NCBI GenBank assembly: GCA_002323995.1
Contig: DCQY01000116.1
Coordinates: 1 to 25,710, forward strand
DNA from: Akkermansiaceae bacterium UBA1506
GTDB lineage: Bacteria > Verrucomicrobiota > Verrucomicrobiia > Verrucomicrobiales > DEV007
DNA: 25,710 nt
Direction of reading: 5' to 3'
Shown here: piece after piece, positions 1 through 9,900 of the stretch
Layout of the letters: each line of letters begins with the position of its first letter
Numbering within the stretch: the first letter of the stretch is position 1
The notes under the pieces: model-generated
Told to the model about the DNA's origin: nothing
What the model saw: the letters and a program-made list of their open reading frames with translations, nothing else
The model's database searches: none
Translations under genes and position numbers: made by a program

Positions 1-73
1 TGTGTCTTCTTGCATTTTCTTTACAACTTCGAGCTTATTTTATCTTCACCTTCGTGGTTAAGTTGTAGCCTAT

Positions 74-88
74 GGGGTTTCTAACCCC
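74..88 (+). other. Short hairpin just before the first gene
   Basis: A perfect 6-bp inverted repeat (GGGGTT / AACCCC) with a 3-nt loop ends 8 nt before the ATG at 97. No good Shine-Dalgarno sequence is visible in the same stretch. It could be the end of an upstream terminator, but there is no clear T-run, or a 5'-UTR structure that affects initiation. The first 73 bases show nothing else I can call. Confidence 0.3.
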
Positions 89-96
89 TCTTTGCT

Positions 97-3000
97 ATGA
101 AGAATTACGCGTTTTCTTGGTCTCTCTTAAAAGGTGCTGTTTTCCTGACCTCGATTTTTGGATTCGGGACAAACTTCGCCCGCTCTAACGATGCTACGGC
201 ATTCCTAGAAACTTTCGCGCTTGCTGAAGATCGAAGCGAAGCGCTCAAAGAGCTGATCCCGGGCACTGAGGATTACTACTACTACTCAGCCTTGCTGGCC
301 CAACAAGAACAGCGACTTGACGATGTCAGGGACCTGCTCGAGCCATGGATGAAGCGACATGGTGAAACGCCTCGATATCGTGAAATTGAAAACAGGCAGG
401 CACTTTTAGGATATGCAGATGCTCCTGATATCACTCTTGACTACCTGAAACGTCGATTAGGGCTAAAATTTAATCACCAACAGCAGCGTCTCGATCAAAA
501 ACCGGATTTTCCAACGGAATTAAATCCGGATCTAATTAGCTGGGATGCCTATTTGGAACAAGTCAGGCGTCGCCATAAGAACCTTAAAGGAGTCTTGGAT
601 GAAGGTCTCGATCGCATGATCCGGACGGAACAGGATCTTAGCGATACTGAGCGTAAAAGCTTGTTGCGCCGCCTTAAATACCCCGACTACGAACGACTGG
701 TGGGTTTGATTGCAGCCGACCTGCGAAGCCAGTCACCATCAGCATTCGGATCGATCCCAATTCATGCAAATCTCACCATCGACCAGTTAAAGGAGCTCTT
801 AGGGCTACGTCCTCAGTTAGCAAACGATCCGAGCTTCGTTGATATCTGGCTCGCTAAGCTCAGGCCGGGAGAGGACGAGTCGGTTGAGCTGAGCCTCGCG
901 ACACGAATAGCTTACATTGATCGGCTATGGAGCTATGTTGAGTCACTCGATCCAGCCTTCAATTCTCTGAAGGCTAACGTTCTCTATCAGAAGCTGGATC
1001 TGGCTAGGCACCAGGGTGAATATCCACGGGAGCTCTTCATGGACTACCTTGCCCTGCCACGGATTCTTAACTATGTGGAGCCGAAATATCTGCAGCGGCA
1101 GGAGGTAAAAGCGTTTCCGGTCGACCTCAACGAAAACTATTCTGAGCAGATTGGTTCCGGTCCGATTCGAAATGACGAAGAACTTGTCCGCGAATACCTA
1201 GAGCAATTTCTAAAGGAAGATGAGAACTACAATCGTTTTTCGGCCTTCATTAAGGAGCCTTATTTGAAGCGGGTATTTGCTGAGGCAAAGCTTCTCCATG
1301 GAGTCGGGGAGGCGGAAAAATGGTTTTCCATGTTGAGCCCAGGCGAGGTCCAGAGTCTCCAAGACAGGATCGAGATTTCATTCGCGAGGGTGAATGCAAT
1401 GGATTTCGCGGTTGAGGATGATGTCAGTCTGGCACTGGATTTGAAGCATGTAGATGAATTGATCGTCAAAGTTTACGAGATCAATTCGCTCAATTTCTAC
1501 TTGGACCAGAAGCGCGAGATTAATACTGATCTCAAGCTCGATGGGCTCATCGCCAACGAGGAGAAAATTTATCAGTATGAAGAGGCGCCCATTCTGAGGC
1601 ATCGAGAGACGTTCACATTTGATTCCCTAAAGGACCGTCGTGGAGTCTGGGTGCTCGAGTTTATCGGGAACGGTATAAGTTCTCGCGCGCTCGTAAGGAA
1701 GGGGAAACTCCAGTATGCATCTGAGCCCACCCCTGGAGGAAAACTTATCACAATTCTCAACGAAAAGAATGAGTCGATCGCAGATGGCTCGATCTGGTTC
1801 GGTGGAAAAAAATATGAGGCGAATGATGCGGGGAAAGTTCTCCTGCCATTCTCAACGGCAGGGCGGGCAAGCGTCGTTCTTAGCGATGGAGTGATGTCGA
1901 GTTTAACTGAGATCGAATTGCTGCGGGAGGAATACCAATTCACGATGGGCGGGCTTCTCGAAAGGGAGTCATTGCTTCCCGGTAGTGAGGCGGAGCTTTC
2001 TCTGCGACCGGTATTGAGTCTCAATGGTGCTCCCATGCCTGCTAGTTTGCTTGAGAATGTGCGGTTAACCGTGACGACGTTGGATCATGATGGAGTTGAT
2101 TCGAAGAGTGAGGTTTCAGCCTTTGAGTTGTTTGATGATCGCGAGTCTATCCATCGTTTCCGGATCCCTAATCGTCTAGCCAGTGTCAGCGTGGAGTTGA
2201 GGGGAGAAATTCCCCCGGTAAGTCATTCCGGTGCGCCGATTGAGGTTTCTTCTTTCAAAACGATTGATGTTAATGGTGTCGATCAGAGTCCGTCGGTGGC
2301 CGATGCCTATCTGAGTCGGTTCGGAGAAACCTATGTGTTGGAAGTGTTAGGTAAAAGTGGCGAAGGACTACCGGACAAGGCAGTCAACCTTCAGTTCAAT
2401 CATCGTGACTTTGAGCAGCCAATTCTTGTGTCATTGAAGACAGGTCAGGCAGGGAGGATTAGCCTCGGAAGGCTGGATGAGATTATCCGCGTCACTGTCG
2501 ATGGAGGAGGCCTGATGACCCGCAGTTGGCCGTTGAGGAAAGACAGTCAACGGATTAGCCCTGTAGTTCATGCGGTTGCTGGTGAAGCTATCACAATCCC
2601 GGCACCCCAGGTCGGGGCTGAACTTCAGAGGAGTGACCTTGCCATTTTTGAGGTGCGAAAAGGTGTGATTGTCCGGGATGTCTTCAATCACGTGAAGTAT
2701 GAGAAGCGTGCTTTGAGGATAGCAGACCTTGAACCAGGCGACTATCGAGCTTTGCTTCGATCGGGTGGGGAGGCTTTTCAGATACGTGTTACAGCCGCCG
2801 ACGCCAGAAAAAGTGGGTATGCTCTTTCCCAGTCGAGGCACTTGAAACTTAATCATGAGGCTCCTCTTTTTGTTGCTTCTGCGGGGGTGAACGGCGAGAA
2901 CGTCGAGATTGAAATCGAGGGCGTTAGCGCGATGACACGAGTCCATGTCATCGCAACGCGTTTTCTTCCTGAAGCGAGCCTCTTGGACGAGATCGGTCAG

Positions 3001-6000
3001 GGGCATCGAATCGACCCGGTCATTATATCTCGGGGAAGCAATGAGTCCCGATATGTTTCGGGTCGTGATATAGGCGAAGAATATCGCTACATCCTCGAAC
3101 GACGAGGCGCGAAGAAGTTTCCGGGAAATTTGATGACCCGTCCTGGTCTCTTACTCAATCCATTTGAGCTCAACGATACGGACACGGAAATCAAAGATGC
3201 CGAAGCGGGTGAGGTCTACGATCGGAGTAAGGAAATGGCCGAAGCAAAGCGTCGGGGCGGTGCGCCTGATGCCTTTGCTGATTCCTCTCAAGTGATGTCT
3301 CCCAAATCGTCACGCAGTCTTGATTTTCTGCGCCGCCAAGCGGTGGTGATTAGTAACCTTCAGGTCGGAGAAGATGGACTTGTCCTAATCAATAAAGAAG
3401 AACTTGGCGATCGCCAGCACATTCATGTCGTGGCAGTGGATGCCTTTCATTCGGCGTATGCTCAAGTATTCCTTCCGGAAGTTGAAGGCGGAACCGAGTT
3501 CCGTGACCTCCGCCTCCTCAACCCGCTTGACCTCGACAAGTCATTCACCCAGCGGCGGAATGTGACCTTGCTGGAGGAAGGGGAAACCCTGACTATCGGA
3601 GACTTGAGATCGGCGGAAATGCAGACTTATGACACCATTGGTCAGGTATATGATGCATTGGTGGCAATTAACCCAGATCAGGCTCTCCGCGACGCAAGAT
3701 TGCTGATGCAATGGCCTTCACTGGACGAAGAGATTAAGGGGCGACATCTCTCCGATTTGGGGAGCCACGAACTTCACTTCTTTCTAGCGCAAAAGGATCC
3801 GGAATATTTTGAGAGGGTGGTGAAACCCTATCTGGCTAACAAGAAGGATAAAACCTTCATGGATCACTACCTCCTTGGAGATGACCTCTCTCGCTTTCTC
3901 GCACCATGGGAATTCAGTCGTCTTAACATTGTTGAAAGGATCCTGATGTCGCGGCGCCTCGGAGATGACGCCCGCCAGCGGAATTCGGAACACGTGACTA
4001 GTCTTTATGAACTGATGCCCCCTGACCCCTTAGGCCGGGCTCAAGTGTTCCGTCAGGCACTGAGGGGCTTAAGTGCGAATCGTTCCAATTACATGTCCGT
4101 GAATCTCGGCGGTACGTTTGATGAATTGGCGCATTCGTCAGATGAAGTAAGTCCTTTTGGCGCACTGTCAGCACCTGCAATAGCCTCGACCGGCATAAGT
4201 ATGAGAGGGAAACCAGTTCCTAGTGGAGCGAATTCAGCAATTCAAGAAGGGCGAGTAGCTGGCAAGGTCAAAGCGGCCCTAAATGATCAGGAGAATGCGG
4301 AATCGAATGGAGACGCGATGAGTTTTAATTTCCTCTCTGAAATGCCTGATCTGCGTGAGCAGGGGCGCCGGCAGGCTTTGTTTGAAAAACTGGAAACGAC
4401 AAAAGAGTTGGCGGAGAACAACTACTGGATGCTTCCGATCGAACAGCAGAATGCTGACCTCGTTCAGGTGAACGCGTTTTGGAAAGACTTTGCTGCCTGG
4501 GACGGAAAAGGAGGATTTTATTCCCGCGAGTTTCCCGTCGCGACAAGTAATTACACGGAGATGATGTTCGTCCTCAGTGTGCTTGACCTGCCTTTCGAAT
4601 CCGAAAAACACGATATAACGGTTGAGGATTCGGTCCTGAAGCTCACTTCCGCGTCACCTGTGGTGATCTTTCACGAGGAGATTCAGGAAACCAAGGTCTC
4701 GGAAGAAGACACTCCAATCCTGGTGAGTCAGAACTTCTTTCGTTCCGATGACCGCTTCCGCTATGTGGATGGTCAGCAACTCGACAAGTTCGTGACAAGG
4801 GAGTTTCTTACTGGCGTGGTCTATGGCGGTCAAGTCGTGGTAACAAACCCGACCTCTTCAGTTCATTTACTTGATCTCTTGGTTCAAGTTCCGAAAGGGG
4901 CGATCCCAGTTGGGGGCAGTGACTACACTCGGTCCTACCCACTCAGCCTCGGGCCATTTTCAACGGAGCGACATGAAGTGTTTTTCTATTTTCCGAAGAA
5001 TTCAGGAGAAGAGTCCTTTGACGTCTATCCGGTTCAGGTGGCGAAGAACGAAGAGATCATCGCGTCGGGCGAGCCGGCTCAATTTAAGGTGGTTAATCAG
5101 CTGACGCAGTTTGATGAGGCTTCCTGGGATTATCTTTCTCAATTCGGAACAGAGAAAGAGGTAATGGATTACTTGGCCAGCGAGAATCTTTACCGTCTTG
5201 ATCTTGGCCGCATTGCTTGGAGGGCTCGCGAAAATGTTGACTTTTTCAAGCAGGCGACGCAAATCATCTCGGAGCGCCACGCCTATAACGAAGTTCTCTG
5301 GAGTTACGGTATTTACCACAACTTATTGGCAGAGGCGCGTGAGTATCTGAAACATCGTGACGGATTCTTACGCCAGTGTGGCGGTTGGATTGAAACAGAG
5401 TTGGTTAGTCTGAACCCAGTGGAAAGGCACTGGTATCAACATTTGGAGTATTCTCCGATGGTAAATGCTCGGGCGCACCAGTTGGGTCGTGAGCGACGCA
5501 TTCTCAATGATCGTTTCCGGGGGCAGTATCACGCTTTCTTGAAGAACATGACTTATCTACCCGAGTTACCTTCGGAAGACCGGCTCACGATCTCGGGTTA
5601 TCTATTCCTGCAGGATCGAATCGAGGAAGGTTTGATATGGCTAGATTCTGTCGAGCCCGATGAAATCAAAGAAAGGCTCCAGTATGATTACCTTGTCGCT
5701 TATGCCTCCTTTTTCGAGGAAAAACCCGGAGTGGCCCGTCGTATTTCTAACCAATACGTGGACTATCCGCTAGAGCATTGGCGAATCCGCTTCCAAGAAA
5801 TAGCCAATAGATTGAACGCTGCTGAGGACGCACCCGAAGAGGGCGAAGAGTCTCGCGATCAGAAAATGGACCGACTTTCATCTTCTGATTCATTTTTTGA
5901 ACTGACCTCTGAAGGGCGTGAAGCGAAGATTGAATTCGCGAATCTTCCCGAAGTGACCGTGAACTTCTACGAGATGGATCTCGAGTTCCTGTTTTCCAGC

Positions 6001-6462
6001 CAGCCGTTTGTTTCGGGAGGAGACGGGCAGTTTAGCTATATCAAGCCAAATGCTTCGCTTGCGATGGAGCTCCCGGGAGAAAGCGGTAGCGTGAAGGTCG
6101 AGATGCCCGAGGCATTCGCCAAAAAGAACGTTCTGGTTGAGGTCCTCGGAGACGGAAAAACCCGATCTGTCGCCATCTATGCGAACGCCTTAAAAGTGCA
6201 GTTTTCGGAACGCTACGGACGTCTCGTGGTGACTCAAGAAGGGAACGGAAAACCGGTTTCAAAAACCTACGTTAAAGTTTACGCGCGAATGAAAGATGGT
6301 GCTGTGCGGTTCTTTAAAGACGGCTACACGGATTTTCGAGGTGAGTTTGATTACGTCAGTCTCAATACCAACGAGTTGGATCAGGTAAATGAGCTTAGTC
6401 TTCTCGTGATGAGCGATGAACACGGGTCGCTTGTCCGCGAAGTTAGTCCACCGCAGCGTTAG
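97..6462 (+). CDS. Very large exported alpha-2-macroglobulin-like protein (2121 aa)
   Basis: A continuous 2121-codon frame from ATG at 97 to TAG. The N-terminus has a positively charged start and a hydrophobic stretch (about residues 8-28), read as a signal peptide, so the product is exported. Residues about 40-440 look mainly helical. From about 450 onward, segments such as VYEINSLNFY and VLEFIGNGISSRALVRKG (about 458-530) resemble the macroglobulin-type beta domains of large proteins I associate with Planctomycetes and Verrucomicrobia. A helical middle includes NNYWMLPIEQQNADL (about 1430). The end (about 2040-2115, with KTYVKVYARMKDG and FKDGYTDFRGEFDY) resembles a transthyretin-like fold. 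I found only one cysteine (about residue 1761, in QCGGW) and no CxEQ thioester motif, so covalent trapping as in classical alpha-2-macroglobulin is unlikely. The gene overlaps the convergent peptidase gene by 4 nt. The reading frame is certain; the family is a resemblance judged by eye and the function is unknown. Confidence 0.85.
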   Translation: MKNYAFSWSLLKGAVFLTSIFGFGTNFARSNDATAFLETFALAEDRSEALKELIPGTEDYYYYSALLAQQEQRLDDVRDLLEPWMKRHGETPRYREIENRQALLGYADAPDITLDYLKRRLGLKFNHQQQRLDQKPDFPTELNPDLISWDAYLEQVRRRHKNLKGVLDEGLDRMIRTEQDLSDTERKSLLRRLKYPDYERLVGLIAADLRSQSPSAFGSIPIHANLTIDQLKELLGLRPQLANDPSFVDIWLAKLRPGEDESVELSLATRIAYIDRLWSYVESLDPAFNSLKANVLYQKLDLARHQGEYPRELFMDYLALPRILNYVEPKYLQRQEVKAFPVDLNENYSEQIGSGPIRNDEELVREYLEQFLKEDENYNRFSAFIKEPYLKRVFAEAKLLHGVGEAEKWFSMLSPGEVQSLQDRIEISFARVNAMDFAVEDDVSLALDLKHVDELIVKVYEINSLNFYLDQKREINTDLKLDGLIANEEKIYQYEEAPILRHRETFTFDSLKDRRGVWVLEFIGNGISSRALVRKGKLQYASEPTPGGKLITILNEKNESIADGSIWFGGKKYEANDAGKVLLPFSTAGRASVVLSDGVMSSLTEIELLREEYQFTMGGLLERESLLPGSEAELSLRPVLSLNGAPMPASLLENVRLTVTTLDHDGVDSKSEVSAFELFDDRESIHRFRIPNRLASVSVELRGEIPPVSHSGAPIEVSSFKTIDVNGVDQSPSVADAYLSRFGETYVLEVLGKSGEGLPDKAVNLQFNHRDFEQPILVSLKTGQAGRISLGRLDEIIRVTVDGGGLMTRSWPLRKDSQRISPVVHAVAGEAITIPAPQVGAELQRSDLAIFEVRKGVIVRDVFNHVKYEKRALRIADLEPGDYRALLRSGGEAFQIRVTAADARKSGYALSQSRHLKLNHEAPLFVASAGVNGENVEIEIEGVSAMTRVHVIATRFLPEASLLDEIGQGHRIDPVIISRGSNESRYVSGRDIGEEYRYILERRGAKKFPGNLMTRPGLLLNPFELNDTDTEIKDAEAGEVYDRSKEMAEAKRRGGAPDAFADSSQVMSPKSSRSLDFLRRQAVVISNLQVGEDGLVLINKEELGDRQHIHVVAVDAFHSAYAQVFLPEVEGGTEFRDLRLLNPLDLDKSFTQRRNVTLLEEGETLTIGDLRSAEMQTYDTIGQVYDALVAINPDQALRDARLLMQWPSLDEEIKGRHLSDLGSHELHFFLAQKDPEYFERVVKPYLANKKDKTFMDHYLLGDDLSRFLAPWEFSRLNIVERILMSRRLGDDARQRNSEHVTSLYELMPPDPLGRAQVFRQALRGLSANRSNYMSVNLGGTFDELAHSSDEVSPFGALSAPAIASTGISMRGKPVPSGANSAIQEGRVAGKVKAALNDQENAESNGDAMSFNFLSEMPDLREQGRRQALFEKLETTKELAENNYWMLPIEQQNADLVQVNAFWKDFAAWDGKGGFYSREFPVATSNYTEMMFVLSVLDLPFESEKHDITVEDSVLKLTSASPVVIFHEEIQETKVSEEDTPILVSQNFFRSDDRFRYVDGQQLDKFVTREFLTGVVYGGQVVVTNPTSSVHLLDLLVQVPKGAIPVGGSDYTRSYPLSLGPFSTERHEVFFYFPKNSGEESFDVYPVQVAKNEEIIASGEPAQFKVVNQLTQFDEASWDYLSQFGTEKEVMDYLASENLYRLDLGRIAWRARENVDFFKQATQIISERHAYNEVLWSYGIYHNLLAEAREYLKHRDGFLRQCGGWIETELVSLNPVERHWYQHLEYSPMVNARAHQLGRERRILNDRFRGQYHAFLKNMTYLPELPSEDRLTISGYLFLQDRIEEGLIWLDSVEPDEIKERLQYDYLVAYASFFEEKPGVARRISNQYVDYPLEHWRIRFQEIANRLNAAEDAPEEGEESRDQKMDRLSSSDSFFELTSEGREAKIEFANLPEVTVNFYEMDLEFLFSSQPFVSGGDGQFSYIKPNASLAMELPGESGSVKVEMPEAFAKKNVLVEVLGDGKTRSVAIYANALKVQFSERYGRLVVTQEGNGKPVSKTYVKVYARMKDGAVRFFKDGYTDFRGEFDYVSLNTNELDQVNELSLLVMSDEHGSLVREVSPPQR

Positions 6463-7865
6463 TCTGTGACGAGGAAACGGCGTAGCATATCGGTCAGGGT
6501 GCGGATTCCCCAGTGGAATCCTGCTTCTGGGATGCGTTCGTTGTCGCCGTGGAATAGGGTGGCAAAGTCAATGTCCTCAGGTAGTTGCAGTGGGTAGAAG
6601 CCGTAGCAGGTCGCTCCGAGCTTGGCGTAGTTTCGACTGTCGGTAAAACCGGGAATGATAGAGGGCATGACATGGCCCTCTGGGTCTGCGCTCTGGAGGG
6701 TCTTCACCATTTCCTGATAGAGTGGGGTATCCGCCGAAAACGTCACGGGAGGGGAGTCTTGGAGAATGGTAAACTCGAAGTTATCACCGAGAACTGGTCG
6801 GATGATAGAGGTGAGTTCCTCAATCAGTGACGCGGCGGTTTGACCCGGAGCAAGTCGCCCGTCAATTTCAACCGAAGCAGATCCAGGAATCACATTAATT
6901 GCAGGACTCCCCGTTATTCCAGTCGGATTGGCCGTATTCCTGAGCACTCCTTCTACGGTGGCGCGCTTGGTGGGACTGGCGACCGCGTAGCGGAGGAGCC
7001 GGGGTCCCCAAAATGGATGCAGCAGAATGGGTGAGAGCTTGTGTGCAATTCCTCCTTTGGGCTCAGTAAAACCTTGGATATAATCCGCAGCCTCCCGACT
7101 GGGGTGCCACGGTAGTTTAGTTGATCCAATCGCATCAATGGCCTTGGCCAGTAAAACTACCGCGTTGTTTTCGAGTGGCAGCGAACTGTGGCCGGGTTGT
7201 CCTTTCACGGTGAGGCGCAGCCAGGCAACCCCTTTTTCAGCAACTTGGACCGAGTAATAGCGACGTCCATTCTGATGAATAGTAAACCCACCGACTTCGT
7301 TGATGACATACTCTGGATTGTCTCCCAGAAGATCAGGGCGTTCATTGACAAGCCATTCAGAACCATGACGGGTACCCGCTTCTTCGTCGCAGACCGCCAC
7401 AAAAATGACATCACGATTGATCGGCGGGTTCTCCTTAACAAGGCGAGTGAGTGTGGCCAGGCCCATAGCGGCAAAGCCTTTCATGTCGATGGCGCCTCGC
7501 CCCCAGATGCACTCCCCGTCGTGATGGCCGGAGAAAGGAGGGTGGGTCCATCGATCTGGATTGGCCGGTACTACATCCAGATGGCAACTGAGAACAAGAG
7601 GCCGCTCAGTCTGGTTTGTGGGATCAGCTCCCCAGCGAGCGACAAGGTTGGGCCGGGCAGCGTGAGATCCGACGACTTCAGGTTTCAATCCAATCGAGCG
7701 ACAGTGCCGGGCAACCAGTTCGGTGGCTTCCCGCTCATTTCCGGGAGGATTCGACGTGTTGATCCTCAGGAGTTCCTGAAGCAGTTGAGTGGCCGAGCCC
7801 AGCTCGTCCGCGGGAAATTCCGGGGCAGCCTGTTCAGAAGCGGAACCTGCGGAAGGACCTTGCAT
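6459..7865 (-). CDS. M20-family zinc metallopeptidase / deacylase
   Basis: A 468-residue protein of the M20/M25/M40 (ArgE/DapE/carboxypeptidase) family. Metal-site motifs are complete: SCHLDVVPA (H95, D97), GRGAIDMKG (D127), DEEAGTRHGSEW (E161-E162) and a C-terminal FHGDNERIP histidine. These predict a two-zinc cytoplasmic hydrolase that removes an acyl or amino-acid group from a small peptide or N-acyl amino acid; the substrate cannot be told. A dimerisation (lid) domain fits the middle, about 215-335. The ATG overlaps the stop of the upstream LolA-like gene in a TAATG arrangement, so translation is probably coupled. No signal peptide is evident; the first 20 residues are polar and poorly conserved-looking, so a later start is possible. 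Confidence 0.9.
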   Translation of the reverse strand: MQGPSAGSASEQAAPEFPADELGSATQLLQELLRINTSNPPGNEREATELVARHCRSIGLKPEVVGSHAARPNLVARWGADPTNQTERPLVLSCHLDVVPANPDRWTHPPFSGHHDGECIWGRGAIDMKGFAAMGLATLTRLVKENPPINRDVIFVAVCDEEAGTRHGSEWLVNERPDLLGDNPEYVINEVGGFTIHQNGRRYYSVQVAEKGVAWLRLTVKGQPGHSSLPLENNAVVLLAKAIDAIGSTKLPWHPSREAADYIQGFTEPKGGIAHKLSPILLHPFWGPRLLRYAVASPTKRATVEGVLRNTANPTGITGSPAINVIPGSASVEIDGRLAPGQTAASLIEELTSIIRPVLGDNFEFTILQDSPPVTFSADTPLYQEMVKTLQSADPEGHVMPSIIPGFTDSRNYAKLGATCYGFYPLQLPEDIDFATLFHGDNERIPEAGFHWGIRTLTDMLRRFLVTD

Positions 7866-8593
7866 TACTTTCCGGGCCTTTTCGGTTTGGGTCCACCGAG
7901 ATAGTCTCGCTCGAACATTCGTTCAGGGAAGGCAGCGATTTTAACATCACTGAAGCTGAGAGTGATACTCTTGGTGTTGTCCTTGATGACCATCATTGAA
8001 AGGAAGGGACGCCCGTTGGCGGTGTTCTGATACTCCATGGTGGAGCTGCGAAGCAGGGTGCCGGACTTGGCATAAAATTCGGTGTATTTTCCAAGGTTAC
8101 CCTTCTTGGTGACCCAATATTTAATTTGGGCATAGGTGTCGGTCAGAGAATTTGATTTCATGGTATAGACGGTGGCTGCTTCACCCTCAAACTCTGAGGC
8201 TTCTTGGCTGACTACCTTGTAGCCCTTGACGAAACTAGTCGAAGCGATATCGCCGATGGCGGCGTCTCCTGAAAGTCGCTGGCGCTTGGAGACAGAAACA
8301 GGGCGGCTCAGACCTGGCTTCCAGAACCACATGTTTCCTTTCGCTTCCGCAAGATACTTTCGTCCCTTCGCTTCTTCGGGTTCGAGGACTTCTGCATAGA
8401 TTTTTCCATCCTGAGAAGTGGCGATGAAGCGGGCATTATTGGCCCCGGTAACGCTAACAGTCCATTGCACCCCGTTTTCGCCGGTGAGAAGTCCGCGTGC
8501 CTGCTCTGCCTCTAGAAGGGCGGTATCTTGAGCGTAGGTAGGGAGAAAGCCTAGGGAAAATAGAAGGCAGGAGATGAGAGCGAATGATTTCAT
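7865..8593 (-). CDS. LolA-like outer-membrane lipoprotein-sorting family protein
   Basis: A 242-residue protein with a clear signal peptide (residues 1-21, cleavage after TYA). The middle carries GNMWFWKPGLSRPVSVSKRQ followed by a GDIAS segment. This pattern belongs to the LolA-like family annotated as outer membrane lipoprotein-sorting protein (the PF17131 type), which adopts a half-barrel that binds lipid or acyl chains in the periplasm. The C-terminal half keeps the usual strands (KYWVTKKGNLGKYTEFYAK, then MMVIKDNTKSITLSF). It lies 13 nt downstream of an FtsX-type ABC permease gene, the partner expected for this family, and its stop overlaps the start of the peptidase gene. The product probably works with that transporter in moving lipids or lipoproteins across the periplasm; the cargo is not known. 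Confidence 0.8.
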   Translation of the reverse strand: MKSFALISCLLFSLGFLPTYAQDTALLEAEQARGLLTGENGVQWTVSVTGANNARFIATSQDGKIYAEVLEPEEAKGRKYLAEAKGNMWFWKPGLSRPVSVSKRQRLSGDAAIGDIASTSFVKGYKVVSQEASEFEGEAATVYTMKSNSLTDTYAQIKYWVTKKGNLGKYTEFYAKSGTLLRSSTMEYQNTANGRPFLSMMVIKDNTKSITLSFSDVKIAAFPERMFERDYLGGPKPKRPGK

Positions 8594-8606
8594 CTTGTTA
8601 CGAATT

Positions 8607-9851
8607 TTAGACGTGGCCCAGCGAATTCACGATGCTTTGCTTGGCGGAGCGAGTGGCCGGAGCAATCGCAGCTAATGACGTAAAGATCACGAGTAGGACG
8701 AAAGTTAAAAGAAGATATTCAGGCCGAATGTGAATTTCCCAAACAATCTCTCGTGCCGTCACCGGCGGTGCCCAGGTTGGTTTGATGATACCGATAAGCA
8801 TAGAAAAACCAACCGTTACAAGAAGGCCTGTGATTGCCCCGATCACCCCGAGAAAAGCACTCTCAATGCCGAAGAGTCGGACTACGCCCGGGCGCTTTAA
8901 ACCGATGGCGCGCAGAGTGCCGATCTCACGGGTCCGTTCGACCACAGCCATGCCGATCGTATTGAGAACAGACATGATGACGATCACCGCGATGATGACG
9001 AAGACGAGTCCAAAGATGATGTCAAACATGCGCTTCGTCTTCAGGTAAAGCCGGGAAACTTTATACCACGGGACGACTTCCCAGTCACCGTCAGCGAGCG
9101 ACTCTTGGATTGAGGCTACTACGGCGTCGGTGTCTTCATCATTTTTCAAAAGAATGCGGACCGAACTAACCCCTTGGGTATCGTAGAGAATCTGCCCGAG
9201 TTCGAGTGGCATAAAGGTGTAGTGATTGTTTAGCGCTTCGGCGGCAACATCCTTGATTTGTAATACTTCCGCATCCATGGCATTCATCTGACCGTGAATG
9301 GTAGGAGCCATCAGGATGACGCCAGCCCCTAACTTGAGCTTCAGGTTTTCCGCCATACCTGGCGCGATAGAGATACCAAAGGGATTATCGTCGGTGATGG
9401 CACTACCGGTTTGGTTGGGGCCTTCGGCGCTCTTAAGAGCAGTGGAGCGTGAGAAAATTGCTTCGCGCTCTGATGGCACCATCGCTTGCCCGAAAAAATA
9501 TCCGGGATTGCCCTCGTAATCGAGGTTACCGGTCACCTCGAGCATGCCGGCTGCTAAGTCGATTCGTTCGTCTTTTGAGGCGATCTCTTTGATGGACTCA
9601 AACTCTTTGGCAGAAATGAGATAGGCAGCAGGATCCGAGCCCCCGTAGTCACGAGCCCCCCTTTTCCAGATCTGAATGTGGCCGTTGATTTGCTCGTAAA
9701 TGTGGGCTTCCTGAATACTGGCAAACATGTAGCCAGCGAATCCTGCAAAAATATTGGTAGCAGCGTATCCGAGCGCTACGGCCGCAATCGTCGTGATCGA
9801 ACGACGAGCGTTACGTAGCAGGTTTCGAAGTGCCAGGGAAATCCAGTTCAC
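8607..9851 (-). CDS. ABC transporter permease, FtsX/MacB/LolCE type
   Basis: A 414-residue integral inner-membrane protein. A first transmembrane helix (about residues 18-42) follows RNLLRNARRS, then a periplasmic MacB-PCD-like domain of about 220 residues, then three more helices (about 275-300, 325-350, 375-397). The sequence VVERTREIGTLRAIGLKR, just after the second helix, is the cytoplasmic coupling segment typical of FtsX/LolC permeases. The start is GTG at 9849-9851; it gives the family-typical NWISLALRNLLRN beginning. No ATP-binding subunit lies next to it in either direction within this operon, although LolD/MacB-type permeases need one. The adjacent LolA-like gene suggests lipid or lipoprotein export. 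Confidence 0.9.
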   Translation of the reverse strand: MNWISLALRNLLRNARRSITTIAAVALGYAATNIFAGFAGYMFASIQEAHIYEQINGHIQIWKRGARDYGGSDPAAYLISAKEFESIKEIASKDERIDLAAGMLEVTGNLDYEGNPGYFFGQAMVPSEREAIFSRSTALKSAEGPNQTGSAITDDNPFGISIAPGMAENLKLKLGAGVILMAPTIHGQMNAMDAEVLQIKDVAAEALNNHYTFMPLELGQILYDTQGVSSVRILLKNDEDTDAVVASIQESLADGDWEVVPWYKVSRLYLKTKRMFDIIFGLVFVIIAVIVIMSVLNTIGMAVVERTREIGTLRAIGLKRPGVVRLFGIESAFLGVIGAITGLLVTVGFSMLIGIIKPTWAPPVTAREIVWEIHIRPEYLLLTFVLLVIFTSLAAIAPATRSAKQSIVNSLGHV

Positions 9852-9900
9852 AGGTTGGAGAATACGGTGGGGCTATCGTTACGGTTGGAACAAGGCCGCC

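Noticed and set aside
7188..7904. 238-codon plus-strand frame within the M20 peptidase gene
   Set aside because: It is antisense to a protein with complete metal-binding motifs and has no recognisable motif of its own.
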